From contig CALYLX010000080.1 in assembly GCA_944990035.1 (NCBI GenBank), positions 637,504 through 701,503 on the forward strand: a stretch of 64,000 nucleotides of DNA, given 5' to 3'. The notes below the pieces were generated by a model. The model worked only from the letters and a program-made list of their open reading frames with translations. It did no database searches and was not told where the DNA came from. The DNA is from Clitopilus passeckerianus. Its lineage: Eukaryota > Basidiomycota > Agaricomycetes > Agaricales > Entolomataceae. Shown here one piece after another: positions 13,001 through 23,407 of the stretch; position 1 is the first letter of the stretch, and the number at the start of each line of letters is the position of its first letter. The position numbers and the translations under genes are program-made.

Positions 13001-13729
13001 AAGGGGAGGGTCTGCTGGAGCCACTACGATGGGGTTTAATGTATTGGATCCCTCGACGTTCATTGCTCCATCGTCATCCTCGACCTCTTGTTTAATGTCC
13101 ATTTTGACACTGGCGCCACGAGTTCCGTTGTTTCTTCTAGTTGCTCTTGCTCTTGTAGGTTTAGCCCGGGCATTGGCTCCTCTACTGTGAACGCCGACTT
13201 CCCCAACACTAGGTGCCCTGAAGTCCTCTTTCGCGCAGAGTTCTGCCCACTCGCGAACACTCATGAACTTGCGCTTCTCTATGTTCTCTTGTCGAAACAG
13301 GCCTCCCCTTCCAAACATATGCTGTTCAATGGGTCTTTGTATCTTCACAGAAGATAGCTGGTCCTTGAGCGGAGGTAGAGAGCCGGTCCTGTGGAATATA
13401 ATAGTCAAAGGGCTGCGCAAAATTAAGGATCTTTTTACGCACCATTCCTTGGGCGGTATTATCTTTACGATACCACTTCTCATCCCCCACCCTTCAATCC
13501 TCGTCACATATTGTTCAAAATCCTGAAACTCCTCCATTGTTGGCTTGAATACCGGAATGCCACGATGGGCTAATGGATCATCTTCCGGTGTTAGCCATGT
13601 CTTGCTATCCGAGTTCGGCGAAGGTGGTAGTTGAATGTCTTCAGCTCCATAAAAGTGGTCAGGTTGGGCTGGAAGCTGGGGCGAAGGCGATCTACTGGGC
13701 TTGAGAGAAGGTGTGGGTGATAATGACAT
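10085..13729 (-). CDS. KDM4/JMJD2-type histone lysine demethylase (JmjN-JmjC-ePHD)
   Basis: This is an Fe(II)/2-oxoglutarate demethylase expected to act on trimethylated H3K9 and/or H3K36. Eight exons (13729-13443, 13388-12706, 12650-12390, 12329-12068, 12009-11424, 11363-11004, 10949-10691, 10626-10085) join to 1,079 residues. JmjN lies near residues 57-95. In JmjC the iron ligands are His374-x-Glu376 (in WHVEDMDLFSINYIHFG) and His462 (in YHAGFNLGFNCAES). The KDM4-type structural zinc site is also present: a Cys and His in SHCPQFLRHK and the paired Cys in KACQC. An extended PHD follows, starting PCCLC, with WLAHEYCA, CSVCTKNR and CTKGKCPKAFHVSCA. A Tudor-like strand region comes after it. 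The last exon encodes a Tyr/Gln/Pro-rich low-complexity tail. All catalytic residues are kept, so it should be active. Confidence 0.9.
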
Positions 13730-16717
13730 AGTAGCTTGGATCTGGGATAGTAACCAGGCTCTTTAATGGCCTGCCGCGCAATATATGGTCTTCAATGCTC
13801 GCTCTATTGCGTTTTTTGGATGTTAGACTGACGATGGCTGGATGACAAGAAGGACAAGAGCAACGACCGACTCAATGCTGTAACAACGATGGCCAGACTC
13901 CAGCCAGACAAGCCTCGGCGGAGCTTGAAACATACCAAAAAGGCAGTTTTTGCTCAGGCTCAGCCGGGCTTTCGTCTAGCGCCAAGTCTCATCCGATTCC
14001 AGGCGCTTAAGTGCTTATGTTTTCGATGCGGTTGAGGGGTGGTTCCAACTGCAAATTTGACAATTCAAAGAAATATAACAATTCTCTCTAATTTTCCTAG
14101 CAGACATATCCACCTAATATCTGCGAAAATAGTACCATTTCCAAGAATTACTAATCGTGCCACCACGATGACTAGCCTATATACCACCGTTTTCAAGTTA
14201 CATGACGACTAGAGCAATCGTGACCGGAAAAGTCATAAAGGAGAATTTATAGCCACCATTTAATTGAGTATCTGCAACGTAACCCCGTTTCGTCGCCCCC
14301 TGCGTTTCCAAACAATTTACGTTCGTCATATGTCTTCCTTTATTTCTCAACTACTTGGATCCGTCCACCGGAAGGACGTCAGCATCCAGCTATGTCGGTT
14401 ATCTTCTGGCAGGCAGAATTTTGAGGGCACCGAAACAAGGAAAATCCAAAGCGCGTCCTGTCAATGGTCGGCCTAAGTTCACACATCTGATGCTATATGC
14501 CCAATCCGATGATGTCTCCTAGGAAGAAGTGAACATCTCAACCAAGATCGGTGATCACAAAATCGACCAGCGCACCCAACATAGCTGCCGCGAATCTATT
14601 GCCTCAAATGTGTATGTCGTAGCCAATCACTCCGTCATCACCGGATTTGATACAAATTTACAGGACTTAAAACATACGGTGAGATGACTCCGAGTGGAGG
14701 ATTTAGGTTCCAACATTTACCGTCTGTATCAGGTTGCACGAGTGCCCGCACGGGGAGACAAGGCTGAGCTTTTCCACCGTGACGGAGGTCCTGAGAGATA
14801 TTTCCCAAGCATACAGATCTGAGAGTATAGCCAAGAAGAGAGTGGCGCACACGCTGCCGAGGCTGTGCGCTCTGAATGCTCGTCACCGAGGAGGTGAACT
14901 CTATCAATGCTCAGATGATAGACATGTTGGGTTCTCAATATTCGGAACTGTCAAGAGGTGGTGATGCGTCTAAGAATCATCAAATAAGCCAGAAACTGTC
15001 AAGCCGAGCACAGAGGTAGAATTGGTGGGTGGCGTAACCAGCAACGGGGCCCCACATAAATATCCTCCTCCAGTCAAGTTTGTAGGTCAACTTACGACGT
15101 TGATTGTCATACAAAACGCAGGCATGGAAACAACGTTTGACGACACAGATGCGACTGAGACTCTGGCGATAAGATGGAACCCATATCACCTCAGTATTCA
15201 TCTGAAGTCGGCGTCATGGGGAAATTAACCTGTTTTGCGGGCTCGGAGTCCAGCAAGAGCGTCATTTCTCTGAATAGCAACGCCGGTCTGAATGCTGTCC
15301 AAAGCTTCGGCTCATGAGTCAAGCTTCGTCAAGCTTGTATCTGTGCGTGACTCTGAGCCAGTAGATATCGACGTTTTCCCAGAGCTTAGCTTTTGGCGAG
15401 GTCACAGCACAGAGAAGTGCCACGGTTACCTCTTGCATCATTCTCGACGATGTCAAGATGACACAGTTCAACTCGGGCTGTGTCTCGAGGTCGAAACGTT
15501 ATTTTCCCCTCAAAGTGGCAAGGATCGACCAGAAGCGGTGCTTGAAATAGAACCGTTCTCCCGGGTCAGATTTTCAACTGTTCGGAACAACAGAAATTGC
15601 TAGGACAGGAATGACGGATCATCGGTGTAGGACCACCATCACAGAAATGATAAAATTCTGTGTCCACCTGATACATTTGTTTGATACAGTGTACTCTGCC
15701 TCGAATTTACTCACCGAAGAGATTGGAAGGAACATAACAAGATTTGACATTCAAACATAGGCCGAAAGGGAACCTGCGAATAAATGTACATCTCGCCTGT
15801 CGCCTGGTGGAAGATTCCGATACCCAGCAAACACGCGTTTCTACAATCACACAACGACCCTGCATAATATTCCTAAGACCGTGTCAAAATCTTGGGAGGT
15901 TAAGAGGTAAAAGAGAAGGACAAGATCAGGGCGGAAGACCGACGAAAAGGTCGGATATCCGTGGCTGTCCATGAAGGCACCAAATTTCGTGGGTGACTGG
16001 ACATCCTCCAACCTTGTACCCTTTTGATGTGGGTCTTGTCTAAAGGCGGAGTTCGTGCGAAACCAGTTGGTGCCCTCGAGGCAACCATCTAATACAACAT
16101 TATTCCAATAATCTCCGTGCATCCAAGGGGGTTGGAGGTCCCAAAAAGGACCCGCCACCTCGCAAGACAATTACTCCCCGGGTTACATAATTCGCGTGCC
16201 CCTGAGTTTTACCTTTTACGTCCTGAAAACCTTAGCCTTCTCCTGGTACCAAGCTGGCCACGAAATTCAAAATCTCTCGCTCTTTGAACGATGTTGACAT
16301 GACTAGCGTTCCTCAGCAATCAGATTGCCGTTCACGCTCGTGGTAATTGTTGGGCCTGAAATAAATGAATTCTGACAGCGATTGGAAGGGAGCAGTGCAA
16401 ACTCCATTCTCCTTCCTTGGAACACGGAGGCTGTCCGAGCGCTCGATCACATCATATATAGAGTGGTTGCCCTGTCTGTGAATTCATCATCCTTGATAAG
16501 GCCGCGTTTTCTTGGTCGTCAACTACTTATACTCTGTACCTGCGACAAAAGTCTGCTATTTCCGGCTGCACCCTCCTCGTTCCCCTCGTCTCGGTTGATG
16601 AACAGTGGTCAACCTAGCAGCCAGCCAAGTGGTCAACGCTCCTCGACCTCACGCGCTACAGGTCGGTCACGCAACTAGCCTACTCAATACCTTTGACACC
16701 AACCAAGAACTACAGCC
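13730..16717. other. 3-kb region with no supported gene
   Basis: This divergent intergenic stretch lies between the demethylase and the C2H2 gene. Open frames are all under about 110 codons, none starts with a convincing exon, and none resembles a family I know. A CATATATAGAG element near 16,450 may be a core promoter for the C2H2 gene. I found no long repeats or transposon ends. Decayed sequence, a long noncoding RNA or a fast-evolving small gene cannot be excluded. Confidence 0.4.
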
Positions 16718-17755
16718 ATGCCATACGCCAATTACCAGACAGAGCAAGAAAGACATCCCGACATACTCTCTAGCATGTTCGATACCTATGGAGACCCTCT
16801 CAATCACTCGCAAGGGCAGTTATACATGACGGATCCATTCTACAGTATGTGGCCAGCTGACCTTGTCATTGTCGTGCCTCACTGACTCGATGCTTCTAGG
16901 TGGCCAAAGTTGGGTGCCATCAGAACGTATCAGCGTTGGACCGAGTGAGTTTCCCCCTTATTTCTGGTCCACTCAGATGACTGACTTAGCCCCGAAGATC
17001 CATCATGCCATCCCCAACTCCTTCACCCCCATTACTCGACGATTGATGCATATGGACAAACATCTGACTGGGCCTGGAATCAACCGCACTGTTCCCAAAG
17101 CTTTCCCGGTGCTCGAACAGATTCTGTAGTTGGCTCTGCGCTTCTGTCACCGAGTGGTTCATCACAGTACTCATATTCAGAATCAGAACGAGGTGAGAAC
17201 AGTTCAACGTTATCTTTGAATCCCAACTCACAACCATATTCAGCAACACCCTCGCCGATGCAACTCAACGAGTTCTCAAACGTTTTCGAGTCCGATTTTA
17301 CACGTGGTGTAAGCGCACCCCATTCCCTTTCATTAGCCTCCTCCATAACGAGGCGACGTGCCTCGTATGGTGGTCCAACAGGGTCCCCGTACAGTCGCCA
17401 GTCCCCCGATCTCCGCAAATCCCGGGATCCTTCACCAACTCTCAGCGACCCCGATAGCAAAAGACGTTTCCCATGTCTCGTCGATGGCTGTACGCGGCGT
17501 TTCACGAGCCAATACACTCTCAAAGTACACATGGAAGCACACAAGCCGAAACCCCGTGTCGCTTTCCCATGTACGATGGGCTGTTCAGAAACATTTTCTC
17601 GACAACACGACCGCCTTCGACATGAGGTTGCAAAACACGGCAAAGTCTGTGAATTCCTCTGCGATGACTGTGGTCGATTTTTCTCCTCAAGTAAAACACT
17701 TGGCAATCATAGATGCCCTGTCGCGCAGGGCGGCACTCGCTGGGTGCACATATAG
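16718..17755 (+). CDS. C2H2 zinc-finger transcription factor
   Basis: This is a probable DNA-binding regulator. I read three exons, 16718-16844, 16900-16944 and 16998-17755, giving 309 residues. The third exon must begin at 16998, after GAAG, to stay in frame; the nearer AG at 16988 is only a few bases from the CTGAC branch point and would give the wrong frame. The first 200 residues are Ser/Pro/Tyr/Gln-rich, as in activation regions. Three fingers follow near residues 217-298: Cys-x4-Cys-x12-His-x3-His (PCLVDGC...HMEAH), Cys-x3-Cys-x12-His-x4-His (PCTMGC...HEVAKH) and an atypical Cys-x2-Cys-x12-His-x-Cys (CDDC...HRC). The targets are unknown. The zinc fingers are certain; the small middle exon is less so. 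Confidence 0.75.
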
Positions 17756-19654
17756 CATTCTCTCTTCTCTCTTCTCTATGGGTTAGGAGAATGGACCTTG
17801 TACTTTTATCGATTAATGACTTCTGCACCTTCGACATTGTAATTTCTATTTACCCCATGACCGAATTCTGACTCACTTATGAATCAGAGGTTTATGCCGC
17901 ATTTTATTGTTAGTTATACAACCTAATTGTACATACTACGAAGCACTCTATAAATCACAATATGTACTTATTGAAGATCGCCTTTGACAGAATCTTTTGT
18001 TTGAAGCCGAGAACAAACCGTGACTGGTCAAATTGTTACATTGGCAATTTGTTGTTCTACCGTTGAACCCAGTCACCGATCGACCCGACGAGGCAATCTT
18101 CAACTCAGTTTGACAGCTCATGGCCTTCGTGCTCCATTTGATTAGTGCCGATCCTTCCCACGCAGAACGTACAGCATTTTCACGAGATTCAGTTGAGCGA
18201 TGTTTAAACGACGGCTGTGTTCGCAACCCCACGTCAACCTGTGGAAAAACCATGGATTAGTCGAGAATTCATTCAAACGTTGAGATCGTGTGCCCCAAGT
18301 AATTGTCTCCGAGTGATGAGCCCAGCTGGCTGTGGGGATCAACCCGCCACTGAGGGCAATAGACAGGAACGACACAAGCACGGAGATCACCCTCGCTAGC
18401 ACAGCAAATGCCTGATAATTTCCTGCAGACGATGAAGCCTGAATTTATCCGAAACCGATAATCTCATGAATGGGTGTCATTAAAGCGGCGTGAGATGAGG
18501 TTCACCTGCTCAACTGGGAGGGTTTTCAAGGAAGTTATTTTCTTCGGTCGAATACAGGGAATCGTTAGTGTTGGGTACCTCGGGTCTTCATTTCCAAGGG
18601 TTTCCAAGCGTAACATCGAAAATACGAGCCTACGATGGGAGCCGTAAAACCTCCCTCTTGAATTGATTCCTTAGTGAAAAGACCGAGGCCACTCCATTGA
18701 TTCCTACGACAGTTAGCCTTTCACGTGCCTTACGCCAATCTTTCTATCTGTTTCCCGTGATTGATTCGAAAGTTCGAAAGTGATGAGGGTTGTGATACTT
18801 GAGATATCGACGGTAGTCCACCTAGATCGAACATACCGGGAGGAAAGCTGGGCCGATTCCTCAAAGGCCGGGTGTCCGAATCGCGTAGTATGAAGGGCTT
18901 GTAGAGTTAAGCCTAAACGAAGTAGGAGTGTCCTCGAGGCGACCGTGTCTTCAGTAGCGTCGGGGACTATGGTAGTTAAGGCGGCTCCGACATTCTCGTT
19001 TCCTTACTATCAACCTGGGTGCCTTACTTGCGTACACCGAAAGTCAGGGGTCAAAATTGCATTAGAGTTATCTCCAGTCAACTCAACAGCAGGTGAAGCC
19101 CTCGATCTGTGTGATCAGCTATGCCATGCAAGGGTAGAAGCGATCGGGACGTGATCAGGATGCATCAGGTAGAAATTCTCGTCCGGGACTCCCGAATCAT
19201 TCCTACAAGCATATTGAAGTACATATGTTTTTATTGCCGATATTTTACCTGCAAATAGACCAAAGGTACAGGGCCTTGGCTGCTGGCAGGAAAGCGAATG
19301 AGCGCTCAACGTCATATTAGACTAATTGAAGTGGGGAGAGATAACAAAGCAGGTTCAGGTGCGGATCTATTCAAGGCTCATTTTCGAGCAAATCCAGGAC
19401 TCTCAGCTACATTCCAATGTTGTCTAGGCAGGCCACGAGGACGTGAGCATGAGGCATCAACGAGGCCCAGCCAGGTCTGGACATTGCAGGACAGTGGCGT
19501 CAACCAGCGTGATTCTTGCAAGAGCAAACTATTCGTCTCGAGTAGGTGGTTTTGACCCCAGTAAACTTGTTGCAGTGCAAACACTGGTTCAGAAATCAGA
19601 AGTTGAAGTTGTTGGGGAGATTGTGTTTGGTCGAGTTTGCAGAAAGCCGCAACT
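17756..19654. other. Intergenic region, 1.9 kb
   Basis: I find no gene I can support. A minus-strand frame at 18142-18402 begins with a signal-peptide-like hydrophobic run but has no ATG and no recognisable continuation, so it is not called. The right part is the upstream region of the ASX gene. Confidence 0.4.
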
Positions 19655-21088
19655 ATGGACCGTCCTCGTCGTTCAACTCGTGCTCCTCCCCGTACACGCC
19701 AGGATACCAGCCCACGCACTACGCCGACTAAAGCATCGCCCTCAGCACTAGCCAAAACTACGAAAAAGAAAACTAGAGACTTTGACCCCCATGAACCGCA
19801 ATCATTCCTCAATTACTTGGTCGCAAACCCGAAAAGTCTCTTGACTCGAATGGACATCTCTGTAAGCAGTGGCCGGCTAAGGGTTGACCGAATGGATCTC
19901 AATAAATGGCTAACAGCGCTCCTTGTATGTAGGATGTTGTGAATGCATCTGCATGGGGCATGTTACCTGAGGAAGATCGAGCTGAGCTTGCCAAGCTTCT
20001 TCCTCCGACTGCCTTCGACGATTTTGCGCCCTCCTTGGATGACTTTCATCCCTCTTTAGATCGGGACCAGCCCTCAGAAAAGGGTAGGCAACTTGGTTCT
20101 GTTACCATAAATGGAGATCACATAAATTCAGGGGCCTCACCACAAAAGAAGACCCCAGAACCCGACTCAATGGAAGTCGATTCTGACCCAAAGGCCTCCC
20201 AACCTATGTCGACACGGGAACCTTCGGCTGCCTTCTTTGCCGACTCTCAGTATTTCCTGGCTGCCGCTCATACCTGGCAGGACCACATATATTCCAAATG
20301 GACTTCAGATGCGCATAAAGAGAGGGTTACTAGATACCTCGAAGGTGTACAAAACGGCACTTTGGCGGCCCCATGGAAGGACGAAGTCTGGGAGAGGGAT
20401 CACAAATCTGTTGCTGTTGTAGACGACATCGAGACCGAAGTGCCTGCGACTCGCAAGGGCAAAGGAAAGGGCAAAGTCGTAGCTGAATCAAGCTTGAATT
20501 CCATTGCTGGGTTAGTTTCCCCACCTCTCTCTGGTTGACAAACCTACTGATTTCTCGTTTCCAGTGAGGCGAGAGAAGTCCGGGTACCTACGCTTGTCAA
20601 AGCTGGGGTTTTCCGTGCTGGGGACATCATAGCCTACAGACGGCATTTCGTCCAGTCCGGGGTCACCATCGTGAAGGATGTCCTTGTGCGCGTTTAATGG
20701 TCATTGTTTTCCGCGGCCATGGCTCATTGATTTCTCATTCTCACAGATTGAATCCATCGGAAAATCTCACTCGCTCAACGTGCTGTTTGAGCCAGGGGAA
20801 ACCCCACATCTTCCGCAATCACTTCTGCTCCCAAACCCAGCTGGTCCCGACGAGGGTTCCTCCATATTGTCTGCAACGATCACTACCCCAACCATGCTAG
20901 AGACCGCAATTCTGGACACAGACGGTAGGGTGGATAAGACTAAGCGGGCGAACAGTAATGCTTGGAAACATTTCACGGTATATAGATGGAGGGGTCACGG
21001 GGTCGGCGATCTTGGAAATGACAAGGGTGGCAGAGAGAACCATGGGACGATGTTCTACCTCAGGGGAACTTATTATCATGAACGATGA
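19655..21088 (+). CDS. ASX-type DEUBAD domain protein with RAMA-like C-terminal module
   Basis: This is a likely Additional-sex-combs (ASX/ASXL) homologue. In animals ASX proteins bind and activate the histone H2A deubiquitinase BAP1 through their DEUBAD (ASX-homology) domain. Four exons (19655-19861, 19933-20510, 20565-20685, 20747-21088) join to 415 residues. The DEUBAD region, about residues 45-235, starts with LLTRMDISDVV, continues with MLPEEDRAELAKLLP and, after a disordered insert, has YFLAAAHTWQDHIYSKW and APWKDEVWE, all matching the family's order of blocks. The NEF-type activating motif seems changed (SQY in its place). From about residue 262, VPTLVKAGVFRAGDIIAYRR resembles a RAMA domain, known from bacterial methylase-associated proteins and animal MPND; that part is tentative. 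The HARE-HTH and PHD ends of animal ASXL are absent. The gene is convergent with the BAP1-type gene. Confidence 0.78.
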
Positions 21089-21247
21089 AGTCGCATTGCC
21101 ACAAATAATGTCCCGCTTTCCCTGTCACTGCCTGTCATGCCTTTTTTCGCCCGTACCCATGTAGCTCAATGTAATGTATCATACACATGCAACCAACATA
21201 TTTCAAAGGTCTACAACATTCGACCTGCCAGCTATTATTCCAAGAGT

Positions 21248-23027
21248 TCATCTCTTCACCTTCGCCCCGGCTTTGCCTTTGGGTATCTTCTTCCCCTCCT
21301 CGTCAATGCCAAGCAAAGGTTTGAGTAGCCCTTTATCGTTCAGTTTCTCCATGAAACCTCGTAGAAAGGCTTCGTAATCCCAGGTACGCCTGATATGATC
21401 CGTCTGTAATGCGATTCGGCTGGGGGTCAGGGTGAGCAAAACGGAAACAACTCACATTCGACCTGGTAGCTTTCGTCAACTCATCCTCGACTGCGATATT
21501 TGCCCTAATGATATCGCTTGCGCAGGAGACCCATGTCGGGAGTAACTGCTCTGCATTATCGGTACCCGTTGTCATGATTGCCATGTCCTGCTCCATCTTG
21601 CGAGCACCAAAATCGGGTGCAAATGTTTTGCTGGTATACGTCCTCTCCGTAATGCCTCGAACGGTTGTGAGGAGATCCTGATCGACCTTGACAAAAACAA
21701 AAGTCAATTTGGGCCTTTTCGCGCAAGAAAGAACATACATTGGACTCCCAACCTTCCTGCAAGCTTTTCTCTAGTCTCTCCTTTTTCCGAAGGAGCATCT
21801 GAAGCTCGTCGCTCGCCTTTTCATACAACCCATCCACCACAGCCAATAAGCTGAATTTGATGTTTTCACCTCCATCAGCCGAACCTCCATATTTCTCCAT
21901 CTTCATTCGCAATGCTGGCCTGACGACATCCATCCACTCCCGAGTCGAATGAACATCCTCCGTGCAGAAGCCGTTCCCATTCACATCGCTTTCAGGAGGT
22001 GTGGTGGCGAGCTCTCCAACCTCCAACGGACCGCTCTTCAACCCATCCAACTCCCAAACTTTTCCATAGGCAGGAACGTATCCAATGAAATGGTACACCT
22101 CCTCCTTCTCCTCTTCAGCCTTCTTGTCTCTCTGTTCCGCCCTCTTCTTCGCAACTGCTCGACGTTCTTCAGCTTCACTATCCGACGACGGTTCGGGGGA
22201 GGTAGAATCAGCGCGTTTGCCTCGGCGGGGTCGTTTCTTCGGTGGAGGACGGGTTCCCCTCGTAGGAGCAGATTCCTTTTGTTTAGCTGCTTTGGCAAGC
22301 GCTTTCTCTTTCGTCTCGGCTTCCCGTAAAGTCGTTGTGGCTAGGGAATTGATGGCGCCACGAAGGTCAGCAGGTCTACCAGGAAGGTATCAGGCTCAAA
22401 AACGAGAGATCGAAAAAAGGAACAAGCACACCTCGACAAGGAATTGTGAGCCTCCCGGATAAGATGCGAATTGGTAATCGCTAGCCCTTTCATCTAGATG
22501 GTAATTGATTAACCAGTGGAAATACGGAATAGGAAGAATAGGATACTTCTGGTGACATCGCTGCGGTCTCCGACTTGAATGTTCGGAGATCCTCTCCGAT
22601 GTTCACAGTGGGGCAGTTAAGCAGGATATTGAGGAGTGCATGGGTAGCGCAAGCATCGTCACTGAGTTGGTTCGCGAACCAGACGCGTTCCGCCGCTGGG
22701 TCGTCGAAGTCTGCAGGTCGGTGGTTATCTTTGCGCCATAGGAAGCAAAATATGAGGCCATGTGGGCTCAAATGATCGACTGCCCAGGGTTCTATATCAT
22801 AGAGTTCGACCAATTCGATGCCCTTTACACCCAATTTCCGTGTCAATGTCGTGAAAACCCCTGGTTTCAGGCAATGTTAGGAAAGTTGTATTCAAACGCG
22901 GAGAAATACACTTGCAAGGATCAGATTCTATCACAGCGAAAGGACCACCAACAAGATCAAGCTCCTTGGCTTGATGTTCTCCATTCTGTGAGCTTGGTGG
23001 TGGTGGTAGCTCGATGGCAGATGACAT
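21248..23027 (-). CDS. BAP1: BAP1-type ubiquitin C-terminal hydrolase (UCH, peptidase C12)
   Basis: This is a cysteine deubiquitinase closest to BAP1, the catalytic half of the PR-DUB complex. Six exons (23027-22916, 22860-22547, 22493-22432, 22375-21739, 21686-21456, 21403-21248) join to 503 residues; a longer start at 23075 is possible. Catalytic residues are Gln102, Cys108 (in CATHALLNILLNC, the BAP1 form rather than the CATQ of UCH37), His258 and Asp273, with the 15-residue His-Asp spacing of the family. ESDP at residues 34-37 and AHNS after MKGLAI also match BAP1. A highly charged insert of about 85 residues fills the active-site crossover loop. The C-terminus has the UCH37/BAP1 extension (DYEAFLRGFMEKLNDKGLL) and a basic tail. 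Intron 1 appears to use a GC donor (22915-22914), because this keeps the family spacing after ESDP. Confidence 0.85.
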
Positions 23028-23407
23028 TACTGAGTTGACGCGGTAGGCGCTCGTGTTGGAGTTCCGCCGTTGCACATTGCAACTTTCATCACGACTTCCA
23101 CCTCGTTCTGGTCGTTTGCCTCGTTCTCGCTTTCCAAAGGCACCTCTTTGAACGTTGCTAAATGTTCTACCGACGCCGAGACAAATAAGCTCCGGATCTA
23201 TCTTTGGTTATTGCATTTCTGCGATATTACTGGCTGGCAGCAATCCCATAAGCGGCGTTTCCTCGGGGCATCGTAGGCACAAAGACTACGGCCCGCCTTC
23301 CCATCTCTGCGACGATCAGCCGGTACAACTCCTGAATCCACTGTGGCACATAAAAGGCTTAGATACTGCTGGGATGGGGTCGCAAAAATCATCACTGATA
23401 ACCCAAC
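23028..23407. promoter_or_regulatory. Shared upstream region of BAP1-type and GH5 genes
   Basis: The two genes diverge from this 380-bp interval, which must contain both promoters. I see no clear TATA box or repeated operator. The left edge may be coding if the upstream BAP1 start at 23075 is used. Confidence 0.45.

Noticed and set aside
15847..16170. 107-codon minus-strand frame in the 3-kb gap
   Set aside because: No domain, no second exon, and composition like noncoding sequence.
18030..18090. Short stretch with a tRNA T-arm-like TTCAA word on the minus strand
   Set aside because: No acceptor stem, anticodon arm or box A could be fitted around it.
18142..18402. Minus-strand frame with a signal-peptide-like start
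   Set aside because: It begins at GTG, has no ATG or clear upstream exon, and the continuation matches nothing known.
21949..22462. Ser/Leu/Arg-rich plus-strand frames opposite the BAP1-type gene
   Set aside because: They are antisense to the charged loop insert and have no features of their own.
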